64,000 nt of DNA from Phoronis australis (Eukaryota; Phoronida; Phoronidae), in the NCBI GenBank assembly GCA_002633005.1, contig NMRA01000295.1, forward strand, positions 252,240 through 316,239, in the 5' to 3' direction. The stretch's first letter is position 1. Every line of letters starts with the position of its first letter. The position numbers were made by a program, and so were the translations under genes. Positions 11,324 to 22,823 of this stretch are shown piece after piece. A model generated the notes under the pieces. It was not told where the DNA came from, ran no database searches, and was given only the letters and a program-made list of their open reading frames with translations.

Positions 11324-11840
11324 CAGCATATGATAGGCGCACTCACGTAGAAGTTTTAAAAAACATTTTTAGATAAATCTACGTTAATTCGACTTACGGC
11401 ACTAAACATAAAACATAGCAAACCTGTAGATAGTATTAAGACTTTGAAAAGTCATCTTTCACTTATCTATGAGGGAAGTTCATTAAATGTTTTTCCGTGA
11501 CCCTAATTTGGGCAGCGTTCCCATCAGATCACACAAGGCGTTGCAAAATCACGCCAGTGATGGCAAATGTTTAGCAAGGCTTTTCAAGACTTTACTAGCA
11601 TAACCTAGCAAAATGGCGGCCAATGAAGTGATTGGTCGGTAAGGTAGGGATGTTGGATTTTGTGAATGAATTCTCGAATTATGTGACAGGAGCCACTCTT
11701 TCCATTCCATAAGGGAATTATTCCTCTGCAAGTGTATGGCTAATGTCTTTGGGCTACGGAACGTATCCTTTGTTATTGAAGATTGGAAGACTGAAACAGA
11801 GAACCCATTTTCAAGGGCAATGTAATAAATTGCAACGGTA

Positions 11841-12069
11841 GGGCCCGTCCCAAGAAAACTGACTTAGCTAAGACAAATCTTAAATGATAAAGCTTCAATT
11901 GTCTTAAGTCCATTCCAAAAGAGTAATCGCTAGTTTGACTTGAGTTTTTGGCTAAAGTTTTGTCTTAAAGTTAGAATAACCCTACAGGATATGGAAGTTT
12001 TAAAGTTTGGAAGTTGAAATAAATCTCAAGTTAAAAATGAGCTTAAGTCAGTTTCTTGGAATGGGCCCC
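11841..12069. mobile_element. 229-base MITE with GGGCCC ends, copy 2 (inverted relative to 3248-3488)
   Basis: Starts GGGCCCGTCCCAAGAAAACTGACTTA and ends TCAGTTTCTTGGAATGGGCCCC. The 5' segment GACTTAGCTAAGACAAATCTTAAAT is the reverse complement of the 3' segment of the copy at 3248-3488. It lies inside MINPP intron 4. Confidence 0.75.
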
Positions 12070-12379
12070 AGGTACCTAGGTTGTAATTGTGTTCACAATG
12101 CGGTTGAGTGAAGGAAACATGGATGGGTTGAGTTTCCTTTGTTAAAAACGGAATTAGAAAGCCTACATGTTGGCTACAATTAATTGTAGCAAAACAAAAT
12201 TGATAAACTAGTTTTTAGTTTCAATTAAAAAGATATTAAAGCGACAACGCGCACAACCAATGAAGGCTTTTAAAACCCGGCTTAGAAATTCAATATATAT
12301 TAAATTATATGTCCACATAGCAATCAACACAGTTGTCTGTCAAGACTAAAAAAGAATAGACATTCAGCGTAGAACCAAC

Positions 12380-12514
12380 CTTTTCCAAAAAGTCCTCTTG
12401 CAAAATACTTGGCACTAAACTTCGTTCGTTGCGTTTCCGTGTGACTTATTTTAAACTTATTCTTATCGTACGTTGTATTGAACAAGGACGCGAGCCTCTT
12501 CTTAAAACGCCCAG
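12380..12514 (-). CDS. MINPP1: MINPP1-like exon 4
   Basis: Acceptor TTGTTACAG before 12514 and donor GTTGGT after 12380, phase 1 in and out. It encodes GRFKKRLASLFNTTYDKNKF and then the diagnostic TETQRTKFSAKYFARGLFGK, matching the family's T..QR...SA.AF..GLF block that lines the active site (second conserved arginine). I found this exon by looking for the missing block between exons 3 and 5; it joins both in phase. Confidence 0.9.
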
Positions 12515-12788
12515 CTGTAACAAAGGTAGATATAGATTCAGGCCGTGAGAGAACAAAAGTTCATGTTGCACGCAGTTTTTAGCCATTATGAGATTTATCT
12601 GGCCAAACACGCGTCCCCCGAATACCAGAAATATCTTAAAATTTTCAAAAGTATGCCGGCATTGTTTGACTGCAACATCAACAGAAAACACATAAAGTGT
12701 CTTTGTGCAGATTAGCAAATCACAATTAAACCATTCAAAAGGTTTCATTTTAGGCTTGCAACATTGTGAGTCTACTAACGAGGAGTAT

Positions 12789-12812
12789 GTACATATATAT
12801 ATATATATGTAT
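12789..12812. repeat. short (AT)n microsatellite
   Basis: GTACATATATATATATATAT followed by GTAT, an alternating AT run that can fold on itself. It lies in MINPP intron 3. Confidence 0.9.
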
Positions 12813-13995
12813 AGAATACCAAAAGGTTTGAACTCGGCGTCATTTCGACCGTGGCTACTTCAATGAATATACTGTATTATGTGTAACTAGTAAATCATGT
12901 CTATGCAGGTGACAAACAATGAACCACAGAGGATGTTTTAAAACCCTACATTAGTAGACGTCTGACACCCGTTTCACCAAAGGTCAATAGCCCGTTCATA
13001 GGCAGACAATTCGATGAATGACATTACCGTTTTTACGGTCGAAAAGTTGTTGGGCGAGACGGACTTCTAGAAGACATTGGCTTAGGTCAGAGGTATAAAA
13101 CAATAAAATCTTGTTTTTTTTCTTCAGGTGCAAATCGCCAAGTCTCAACTGTTGTCACTAGCCGTAAATTCGTTGAAATCAAGGCCGGTGATTTACGCGT
13201 TCAATACGTTTGAAATACTCTGCCATTTAACAAGTGGGATTTAACTCCGCCAGCAGAGCGTTCGAGGACGCCAGAGCAGAGACAATCATTCGATTCCGCA
13301 CCATAGCTGATCTCAGTAGATCAGTTTTTTCGTCGACAATGTCTGTGTAACATGGCTTAAGAAGGCGGACTTTTAACTTGAGTGAACAACGAAGACGTAT
13401 ATGAAAGTTGTTTGGCTCTTGCACTCGCGCAATTAACGTGCTTTCGACCATCTCAGATTCGATCAGACCTACGAACTTTGATAAAACGGACCCGCATTCG
13501 GCCAAGCATGCGTAAAATTACTACAAAGTAATGTTCTGTTGAGCCAAAAAGTAAGATAATAAACAAAGCAAACAAGGAAATGGAGGAAACTAGGTGGCAG
13601 ATGACTTGTCAACACGTAAACACTTGAATTGATTCCTAGCCTGCGTTCCATAGGTCTAAGAAAAACACCAGTCATAGCAAGATGTCGCCATCCATTACAG
13701 GCTAAGCAAGACTAATCGCAACAGCTTTTCACGCCATTGTCTTAGATGTACGACACGCAGCCCTGTATTTCCCTTTTAAGGATTTCCGGAAAATAAGTGC
13801 ATAAATAAAATCTAAAACCCTGTGTAAAATGTCCCTGAAAGTTTCTTTCTTGATAATGATTTTTCAATTATCCCAAAACATTAGAAAACAACCCACTGAG
13901 AAACCTAGCGTATTAAATGGCCGCGTCGATTAGCGTGGCTCATTGCGTGGCTCCACGTATGCGCCACCTCGTGAGCTCAGTTACGTTGTTCTCAC

Positions 13996-14109
13996 CAATG
14001 TCGTAATGTTCACGTTCTCCCGTCTCGACAAGAATCTGGGCCAGAGATTGGTTCATTCGGAGTGTCCAATGCTTGATTCCCGAGATGTCCGCTGCGCAAA
14101 TGGTTCCAT
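13996..14109 (-). CDS. MINPP1: MINPP1-like exon 3
   Basis: Acceptor GTACTCTAG before 14109 and donor GTGAGA after 13996, phase 1 in and out. It encodes CAADISGIKHWTLRMNQSLAQ and LVETGEREHYDIG. The TGEREHY.(I/M)G stretch is the family segment just before the R(F/Y)..R...LF helix that opens exon 4. Confidence 0.88.
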
Positions 14110-14771
14110 CTAGAGTACATGGTGGAAAAGTAAAAGCACCATTAGCACTGCATCAAATAAACGGTTTAAGAAAAAAGAAGTCGGACAGATTGGCAAACCA
14201 AAGACAATATTTCATCTTCGTTTTGCAATGTAGTCATTAAAGTGCCCGATGAATCTTAAAACAAACCCACAATCCACCTGACGCCCATTTCAAGATGATT
14301 TCCTTTCAAACGTGTTCCAAAATATTGATGTAGATTATAAGTCACCCAGTATAGTTAAGAATGTCGGGAAATTATGAATCTGCTTCAAAAGGCCAGTGAA
14401 ATTTTGTACAAGTCGAGTGGAACTGAACTAATTGAGAAAACATGTAAAAACAGAGGACATTAATTTACATAGTGTTGCTCATTAGTGGTATCTTTCGATT
14501 GACGAGACACAACCTAGGTTCCAAAACAATAAACACAGAAGACAGACTGTATGTTCATGCTCACCTATACGCGAATGTTTCAATGTCCATGATTACACTA
14601 AATTCAACCGCTTACTCCTCACGTTCACCTTTCCCGTGTAATCAATCAGAGCACACCACTCTATAGCCAAAACAACAATGACATCTGTGCACTTGATTAA
14701 CATTATGGATGTTAGCCAAAAGCCGGTCAGAATAAAAAACAACTAAAAATAATTCTGCAAACAGCACTCAC

Positions 14772-14894
14772 TCTTGGAATCGACAATCTGCTTCTGTAAC
14801 CCAGGGAGTTGCAGTTCCATCTTCTCAATACTTGTCTTGGCTGGGTAACGGCTGCCATGGCGACCAATATAGTACACCATAAGGGGTTGACAGT
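14772..14894 (-). CDS. MINPP1: MINPP1-like exon 2 with the RHGSRYP active-site motif
   Basis: Acceptor TTTTTTTTAAAG before 14894 and donor GTGAGT after 14772, phase 1 in and out. It encodes CQPLMVYYIGRHGSRYPAK, then a helix. RHGSRYP (residues 69-75) is the histidine acid phosphatase signature RHGxRxP. His70 would be the nucleophile and Arg69/Arg73 would bind phosphate. The preceding cysteine (59) matches the conserved cysteine of human MINPP1. Confidence 0.95.
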
Positions 14895-16821
14895 CTTTAA
14901 AAAAAAACATAAGATTGTGAGACATAAAACGTTTCTTTTCGATTTGCTTTGACGTCAGTTATTATTAAATTATGCTACAGTGTATGGGGCATTTTGTAAG
15001 GATGAGACCAGGGACTTGTTCATAAATGTTACTTAGTTTCGAGTGAAACATAATGGGATCGCTTCGCTTTTGAACGCGTGGTGATATCTCACTGAGACTT
15101 GTGCGATTTCGCCAGATACTGGACTGAGTTCCGTAAGGAAAACTAATGACCACGTGCTTCGTTACCGAGTCTTTCACAATGCTACGAAAGGTAGCACTGT
15201 TATGGTGTTTAATATGGCTTCTCATTGGTTTAAGTAATGAAACCGACGTCATAACATTCAGTTGTTCCGATTGGTTGAAATCTTTGAAACCCCTTTCAAA
15301 TAAAATATTACAAATTCGAATTAGTACTTAAAGTCGCTGCCGATAGATATGAACTTTTCGTAAACGTACAATTATAATTTTTATATTTTTATTGTCAAAT
15401 TTGCTTGGAATGAAGGTTGGAGTTATGAAGTTCCCGAGATGCACGTTTCATTGTGAAGTTTCATCATTGATCCTCAACCAGTCCATGATTTGCAGTGATG
15501 CGGCTAGTTATACTGTCGCGGCGTACCGGGGAGGGGGTCATCTCCAGGCCGCATCTCCAAAGTGAGGTGGGTAGCAGGGCGACACCCCGATGGGTGAGGG
15601 CAAACTAGCGAGGGACGGCACCAACATAGTGAGGGGAGGGGACTTGAGGCATGTGCATTGTTGCCCACACAAGAATTCCATGTGTCACTCCGGCAGCATG
15701 TAGGCAAAGGGCCACTTTTCCGTATAGCTAGGTGGCGCTGTGTCAGAGCGGGGTAGTGCTTCGTATGGAGCCGCAATGGGATATCTCGCGAGATTCTTGC
15801 GTCCACGCATTAAGGCGTTCGCCTAGTTGTTCGATAGGACAGGAAACAAACAAGTAGTCCGATTGATCGGCGTGGCCACTGAGTATCTTACACGATTGGT
15901 TAACTCTGTGCAGTTCCCAGTGCGATAAAATGTTTATTAAAACCGAGAGAACAACGATAATTCACTCATTGTTGCATATGACACCCCGTCGATCTAAAGC
16001 AGTTTCGCTTGGTTTCATGCAGTAAATATTCGAAGCCATGTTGTCATGCCAGACAAAAGACTGCATGCAACAGTTAACCGAAGGAGCCGGAACCTGTTGG
16101 TCTAATGACGTCACTGAACGCGAGAAAGGTGTAATGGCCGATAGCTTCACGCTGAGGGCGCCAGTTTGTCTGAATGTCTATATGAGCTGGTTAGATGCGA
16201 CAGTTACAGTGTACTTGTACTCGTAACCTTCAGACCAAGCAACAATGTAATGAAAAATTTCCACGTTGCAGCTAGACTGTGTTGTGAAGTCTGATACCCG
16301 GATGGGGGTCGAAAGAGGAAATATAAATTTGGACAATCCCCTTTCTTATTTTTCCCGTCAAAACACGTATACCGGTAATTTTATTCTAAGCCTGTCAGTT
16401 GTTAAAACAGACTTAGAATTACATTACCGCGTTAAAACACCCACGGGTTTTACACGATAGCACGTTAGGCCTACATTTATTAAATTACGCGTTAATTCAC
16501 GTTTAGTAAATTGTCACGTACTGGATGTGAGTTACCTGCCAGTTGTCTTTCATGGCAGTTTGCAAAGCTCCGGTTCTAAAGCGGTTTTAAAAAAACTATT
16601 TGATCAGATTGGGATTCTGATATTTCACTAGGCATTCACGCGTAGCCCAGGGTTGGTTGTCGGTTAGCTGTGTGGGGCTTACATACTTCCCATCGTTTTC
16701 TGTATTGATTTTGTCCCGTGTATTTTATTATCATCTTTAAAATATAATTAAATTCTATTTATAAATTAATACTTTAAAAATCATTCCCGTTTCTTCTATG
16801 AAAACAACCCTGTTAAAGCGC

Positions 16822-16910
16822 GTGCTACTGCGTGATACCTGCGTGCTGGCTAGCCACGCTCGCTGGTTCCCTACGTGCCTAGCCAGCACGCAGGTATCAC
16901 GCAGTGGCAC
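16822..16910. repeat. perfect 27-base hairpin (extendable to 32) in MINPP intron 1
   Basis: Left arm 16827-16853 and right arm 16879-16905 are exact reverse complements (arm starts ACTGCGTGATACCTGCGTGC), separated by a 25-base loop. After one mismatch, four more bases pair. Exact complementarity over 27 bases is far beyond chance. No coding frame or terminal duplication was seen, so its nature is open: a recent insertion, a palindromic MITE core or a structured RNA. Confidence 0.9.
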
Positions 16911-17008
16911 TCATTCAACCACCGGTCGCCAATGTATCACTTTGCCATCCCAGCTGCTGAATAAATGTGGCTACGCCAGTGTTGGGCTGCTGTGCGTGAA
17001 CCTGCTTA

Positions 17009-17340
17009 ATCTCAAGATCGCGTATGCGTGAACTTGGAATTGAACAAAGTTCTTTGGACAATCAGGTGATATTTTTTGTTCAGTGTAAAGAATTTTTGTA
17101 ATTATTGGACTACCGTAACTTGAGTCAAAGAATCGGAGGAATTTGTGATTGGTTAAAACAATTGTTGTTTGCTGAATAAGATCGCCAATTGTTGAAAAAA
17201 ATTTAGTTGAATTTTACGTTATCCTATAACATATTTGGATTAGTGCAGTGCAAATTTTTATCAACGTGAACGTGATTATTTGAGTGAACTCGTCAAGTTT
17301 CCTCATGTATTCCAAGTTCACGCATACTCGATCTTGAGAT
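17009..17340. repeat. 332-base segment bounded by 32-base inverted repeats
   Basis: Left end 17009-17040 and right end 17309-17340 are reverse complements at 31 of 32 positions (the right end begins ATTCCAAGTTCACGCATACT). The interior is AT-rich and non-coding. The ends resemble terminal inverted repeats of a small DNA transposon, only about 100 bases from the hairpin at 16822-16910, so the two may be parts of one element. Confidence 0.8.
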
Positions 17341-18860
17341 TCCAAGTTCACTAACAATAACATGCTAAACGCAACGCCTTATTAAATCGTTGAAAGGGTC
17401 GACTTTAAGACCAGTCGTGCGTTCACTTCAATTTCGACACGAAATCAAAAAGTTTTTTCAAAAACATACAAAAGGTTAATAAAAGAGTTTTTAATTGGAC
17501 ATTTGAATTTATGTTGGTGCAACATCAAAATACCGGCCTTTAATTAAGTTAAAAATAAACGGAAAACCCCTTATGCGTGCAGAGTAAGATTCAAGCTGTT
17601 ACCATGAAACGTGTAACAGCAACAGAGGTCATAGGGTTTTGAAGCGTTCTATTTCTTCACTCCTGACCTGTCTCTGTCACTTCAAAGGAGGTCGACGAAA
17701 TAAGGTCACCTGTCTCGCTGACCAAAAGCTCAAGCACGTGTCCCGTATCGTGCAATGTAGCAAATACAGTATTGATGCCTGTATTGGAAGACAATATAAG
17801 TGCCGACTTGTTCGCCTCCATGTTAATTTGCCGGGTTGTGGGTGCTCAGATCAGTGTCTAATGGTCTCAAATTGAAATGGTTGCTATTGCATTATACCAG
17901 GTTCTCCAAGTTGACCTGTCGCGTTGTGCATCAGTCATTTTATTCGACAAGCATAATCTGGAAAGTGTCAATTCTTTGCTGGACCAAAGATCACTCCGCA
18001 TGTGAGAAAGGAACAAGACAAATTTTACAGAGGGAAGTACTCTAAATCAAACTTTAGTTCGCGCAAAACATCCGTTTCAACGGCCCGCCGCCTGACCTGC
18101 TCCAACCACATTTTCACTAGTTTACAGTACCTCTCTATATGGGGAGACGTCGCGTTGAAAACCCCAACCGTAATCAGCTTGGTATGTTCTCCAGGGACGC
18201 AGGATACAGGTGTTATGGTGAATATAGTGGAGTGCTGCTGCTCAGAGAGACTTTTTCACGACCAGTCGTTCCCAACGAAAGAACGCCAGTTCCAACAGAA
18301 TTGCAAATCTCCGACAAAAGGGTTCACTATATGGGAATTCGCCATAAAATACCCATTCTCCAATCCACTAAAACGGTTTTTCAGTAAGTAGGAACGACTC
18401 ATGTAAAAGCATGACTATTTGTGTAATGAATGGCTAAATAAACTATCTAGCTATAGACATTAATATCGTCTATTTTAAAAGCTCCGATTGAAAGGATGAA
18501 CTCATTTTCACGACACGGCGAGCTTATGGGTTAAAACCCCAGCTGGCTAAATTGCACGAAATAGTTAGATTCACAAAATTATCTCCCATAACAAAAGAGT
18601 GATTGTTTCACAGGAAAATCCTAAGAAAGAGTGGCAAATGAATGGCTCCCCTTTTTGGATTTCACCCTGGATCTTTAAATGGGAGGGGTGATCGATCCTA
18701 ATCTTCCAGCGGCTGCACTCCCCTGATGAGTACAGTCGATTATACCCCCGGGTATATTTTACTGGACGAAACCGACTCCATTGTAGAGTATATTACTGAA
18801 GTAGGGCGATATTCGCCTGGCAGACACGTAGTTCCAAACTTACACAGAACTTTTACTTAC

Positions 18861-19032
18861 TGGCGACCTCTAGTGTGTCTGTGTTTACTCGTGGCTCGGC
18901 GTCATAGTTGGTTTTCCAGCCAAAGAGTCGGTAAGGATATTTGTCGGTAGAGTAACAAGTCTCGCCGGCCACTCGGGCTGTGTAACACGTCGCTAACAGC
19001 AACACAAAAGCGGTGACGACCATTCTGTCCAT
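18861..19032 (-). CDS. MINPP1: MINPP1-like exon 1 with start codon and signal peptide
   Basis: Starts at the ATG at 19032. The open frame runs upstream to 19080 but has no earlier ATG in it, only a TTG. A second ATG three codons on is possible. MDRMVVTAFVLLLATCYTARVAG is a typical cleavable signal peptide with a likely cleavage after about residue 22-23. The mature N-terminus YRLFGWKTNYD matches the FGTKTRYE region of known MINPPs. Donor GTAAGT follows 18861, phase 1. Secretory or ER lumen targeting is expected. Confidence 0.9.
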
Positions 19033-19584
19033 TAATTGTAGCGATGGTGAACGTACCCCCGTTACTCTCAGCAGTTCCAACTAAGGGTGTAAACTACGGG
19101 TGTCAACTACGCGATTCAGCTTAATCGACTGACGCTTTCACCGCCCTATCAAAGGTATTCCTTTGCCTCGCTTCCAGGTGTGACGGGCAATACCGCCCGT
19201 CTTGGCTAACCGGTGCTCGGCAAGTGATTAGGCCACGCCCCTATCATTGAAGTATCCCAAATCGGAGAGACCCAATTGTGCTGTTCCCATGTAAAACTTA
19301 CCCGGTATTTTTTCAGCCAATTTTAGCAAATTTCGCTGATTTAATCTCGGGAGGATTTATTCATTAGGTGACCTTTAGGTGACCTTTGTTTACTCAATTA
19401 AAATTTCAGGATAGACTGCATCTCGACTAATGGCAGTGTTGCTGCCTGCTGAATTGACGCTTATTTATTCCTTCAACAAGCTGATGTCGTAATTCTCTCA
19501 GATGTCTTTTCAAGGCCAGTCGATATGACCTCCATAGCTTACTGGCCCGCATGCAAGATTGCACAAGGACCGTGACACACCAGG

Positions 19585-19710
19585 CCTGCGTTCAGCAGAC
19601 GCTTAAGGACCTACGCTAGGGCCTAGCTAAAACCTAGTCAAAGTCGTGTGTTCTCATTTGAAACACACGGCAGTATCTTACGTAATCTCGCGAAGTCTTG
19701 CTTTTTAGCG
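19585..19710 (+). repeat. dispersed repeat family A, copy 2
   Basis: Diverged copy of the 5684-5805 repeat, with AAGGACCTACGCTAGGGCCT, a shared GTGTTCTCATTTGAAACACA block, ACGTAATCTCGCGAAGTCTTG and a T-rich end. It lies about 550 bases upstream of the MINPP start codon. Confidence 0.65.
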
Positions 19711-19826
19711 AGGTTATAGCGTTACTGAACGGGAGGCAGATTAGGTGAAATAATTTCCTGTTGGGCCTCCGTTCCTTTGCATGACGGATCGTTCCTTTCA
19801 ATCATGGGCCCGTTTGCTGAAGGCAT

Positions 19827-20083
19827 GCAACTGGGTTTTGGTTGAAATTTGGCTAAGTTTGAACACTGGGAACTGTCGGTACAACGTTTTGTTATGTAAC
19901 CCGACAGTGTCTAGGTAAATAAAACAGACTCATTTCTCCGGGGGGATCAGTCAAGNGCAACTGGGTTTTGGTTGAAATTTGGCTAAGTTTGAACACTGGG
20001 AACTGTCGGTACACCGTTTTGTTATGTAACCCGACAGTGTCTAGGTAAATAACAGACTCATTTCTCCGGGGGGATCAGTCAAG
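19827..20083. repeat. about 128-base tandem duplication around a single N
   Basis: 19827-19955 and 19957-20083 are nearly identical (one substitution and a two-base indel), with the N at 19956 exactly between them. The unit contains GGAACTGTCGGTAC and GTAACCCGACAGTGT, which can pair. The layout suggests two alleles joined end to end by the assembler rather than a biological tandem repeat. Confidence 0.85.
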
Positions 20084-21510
20084 TGTAGTGGGGGGTGGGG
20101 GAGATCTGGTGCATTTTTAAGTATAGAGTTCAGACGCTCGACATGTCGAAGGATAGGGTAGACTTTTTTGTTGTCACAAAAAATATAAATTCGAGTAAAC
20201 CATCTTCCAATGGGCATAGACGAATAGTTTAATTCTAGCTCTTGGTATAATCACGAGTTGCCTTTTATTTTGACCTGTTAAAAAGAAAATGCACCCAGGC
20301 TTCAAAACCCAAACTATGACACCCTGCTGTTGCTGGTCATGTACGTTCCTAACTTGGTGTCCCAGAGACAAAGCCTGCAAGATTCGCATCGGCACGGTTC
20401 GTGTCTAGATTGTGTACCACTTGCCTCTCGGTCTTTTAGTTGAGCAGTGACCGCCAGCAAAAATTGTCGTCCGTTCGCCTTTCGCCTCTAGGTCATTGGC
20501 GAGACAGTCTAGTGTTTTGTTGCATTCAAAAGCCCGGCATACAAAACTTTCAAACGTTCAATTATAGTCGAACTATTTGTATGAAGCTCAAATAAAAGTG
20601 ATGTAAGAGGCGTTTAGAGAAGTTGCTAAGGGCTCTGACCGCACCTTTCATGACGTGAATATTTACAATCTGTTGCGCTGCTTACTACGTATAAACACGT
20701 TACCAAAGATATTATCATAGATTATAGACAACTTGGGATAAGTTTGATTGTTGCATGACGTCAGGTGCATTGTTCAACAATAGCAACGAGGTGCGTGATA
20801 ATGCGACGTCATTGTTGCTATACGGCGTATAACTTTTTTGCAACTGGGCACATATTCGCAACTCCGATGTTTTCTTCCGTGCTATCCTAGAGAAGGCGCC
20901 ACTTTCCTAAATTATGTGGTGCAGTTTCCGGTTAGTGTATTGTGACGGGAAATTCTCGCATCTAGTTTGCTGTCCAGTGCAACGAAAAAAAAAATCGGCA
21001 TTGAAACGCTGTTCAAAGCCTTCCGCAGAACTGCTGGTATTGCGAGTACTTTTGACAATGCTACTGGTCATGTAATTGCAAAATTTAAACTTCGGTTCCG
21101 ATTGATTTTGTCGTCTGCTTGGACAATAGTAGTCAGCCAGCTAGCTAAAAGAAAGCTACCACAATAGCGGCATAGTTACCGGACAGTTTGGGTCTCATGG
21201 TTCACATACTGAGAAAACTACGAAAGCGCATTGGTGCACAAATTCTAAGGAGTACCTGTGAATGCAAAAGATATTTATATAGCGTTTTTGTTTCAGAAAA
21301 TTATTAAATTTGTTCGGATTAATGAAATGCGCCTCTGCAACGATTTCACTGTTCTAACCTCCGTATGTTTATAATTCAACATTCCCAATTGAGCAGTTCT
21401 TCTGGGAAGTATTTTAATACTTAAAAGTGGCACTTAGAGGGCCGTTGGTTGTACTCTGCATGAGCCTTAGGTATAGCGTGAAATGGTTCTTAAAAGAACC
21501 GTTGAATAAT
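20084..21510. other. spacer upstream of MINPP, no recognised gene
   Basis: Short open frames only (the longest about 74 codons), without motifs. A G-rich run at about 20089-20102 and mixed-sequence DNA. Nothing else recognised. Confidence 0.45.
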
Positions 21511-21694
21511 TCAAAATAAATCACACAGTATACCGTGCTCACTCAAGTACTGAAGGTCCTCTTCATTCATGTTTTCATCTGGGAAGGTTGGATGAAAACA
21601 GAGAAGATGACAATATCGATGACAGTTGTAACACATTAAATAGATGTTACCGTTCACCATTGTCCAGTCCTTGTTCCTGGATTCATAAGTAATC
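21511..21694 (-). CDS. candidate Cys-rich terminal exon, possibly of the THAP gene
   Basis: A strong acceptor (pyrimidine run then CGGTTCAG, before 21694) is followed by 60 sense codons and a TGA. The reading has a dense Cys/His cluster (CYNCHRYCHLLCFH) and an acidic segment (DENMNEEDLQYL). It is entered with two bases of the codon already supplied, whereas the THAP exon at 22824 ends after one base, so a missing exon would be needed between them. It could equally be a chance open frame. Confidence 0.3.
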
Positions 21695-22823
21695 CTGAAC
21701 CGCAGGGAAAAAAGACATGGGGGAAGTGTTAGTTCACATTAAATTTAGACCCCCCATTAAATGCGACATGTGTCGTATTTTAATTTTACGTAGTTACCCG
21801 GGGTCATTTTCAATACTGAAAACTAAGGCTTATTGGGGCACAATAAAAGTACGTCCCAAGTGAGCAGCACGTCTCCTGGATATAATGTATTTGCATCGAG
21901 CGATACGAATAAAATGATAAATTTGCGCGATCTTGCTGGTTTCTTTTGAAAAAACGAAAAAAAAATTAAACGCTCGCTGTGGATAACAAGCGTGCAGCCG
22001 CTCAGACAATTCGAGAATCTGACACTGGACTTCCAACCCGCTTGATCGGATTTGACCTTTCACGTAATATTTCAGAAGGGCAATACTTAGAATCCTTTAC
22101 GCACGGGACCCTTTTGTTACATTAGGAGTAGGATTAGTTCATTATGTAACCTAGAGGTGGTATAAGAATTTAGTTTTTGTCAGAAACGTTCGTTTGAAAG
22201 GCTTAGGTTTGGAAATATTTGGACTTAAGACAGAAGTTTAAAAATCATTTGTCCGATTTCAAAAAATTATCATTGAAGAATATTGACAACTGAACCTTCA
22301 CACCCCTCTGGTGTTCCTATTCCATGTTTGCATATGGTTGTATTTTCATAGACTGCAATGTATTGTACTTGGCTAAGATGGTCTAGAGATTTTGTGCGGC
22401 ATAGTTTCGGTATGAAATGAGTGTGTAACCTGCTGATGAACTGCGAGATAGATTTTGAGTAGGCCAGCTGGTTGTTTCTGGAGTATTAATGTGATTATTA
22501 TTGATGTTAAAGGTTCTACCAGCATTCAACTTATATGTACACGGATTTATAAATCAGCGAAATCGGTGATCCAAATCCTAACGAAATGTGCGCATTCTGC
22601 TGAAATAGTAACCGTCTGATTAGGTCCAGGGGAGATGATTAATTTGGTTAATTCGCACACTAGACTATGGGTGAAGTTTCTCGTAAGGACAGGAGTTCGA
22701 TAATCACTATCTTGTTAAAGAATTTAGAGGACAATTTGAATCGAAAAATTTTCCTGGTAATGTTAATCAAAAAGAGTAAAGAACAATGGCTATGTGAAGA
22801 ATAGAATTAAGTAGCAGGCCTAC
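21695..22823. other. no recognised gene; presumed intron if 21511-21694 belongs to the THAP gene
   Basis: AT-rich DNA with one 77-codon open frame (minus, 22063-21830) that shows no motif. I looked here for an exon linking THAP to the Cys-rich exon and did not find a convincing one. Confidence 0.4.

Larger units (their letters stand above)
3739..19032 (-). other. MINPP1: gene span: MINPP1-like multiple inositol polyphosphate phosphatase, eight coding exons, 489 residues
   Basis: A histidine acid phosphatase of the MINPP family, which removes phosphates from InsP6, InsP5 and related inositol polyphosphates, in vertebrates inside the ER/secretory pathway. Exons: 19032-18861, 14894-14772, 14109-13996, 12514-12380, 10333-10230, 8814-8700, 7034-6791, 4201-3739. 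All introns are GT-AG, all phases match, and the summed length is 490 codons including stop, close to the 487 residues of the human enzyme. Visible landmarks are a signal peptide, RHGSRYP (69-75), TQRTKFSAKYFARGLFG (164-180), SPWCAAF, a FGH motif (352-354) and a hydrophobic C-terminal tail. The family HAE motif is replaced by HSY (354-356). The assignment is strong; catalytic competence is not assured. Confidence 0.92.

Noticed and set aside
13227-13505. 92-codon minus-strand frame in a MINPP intron
   Set aside because: It lies between true exons 3 and 4, which join in phase without it, and its residues match nothing in the MINPP family.
15504-15806. 100-codon GC-rich minus-strand frame in MINPP intron 1
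   Set aside because: Composition-driven openness, no start codon context, no splice support and no recognisable motif.
18002-18391. 129- and 82-codon overlapping plus-strand frames antisense to the MINPP gene
   Set aside because: No domain, overlapping frames of similar length, and location inside an intron of the opposite-strand gene.
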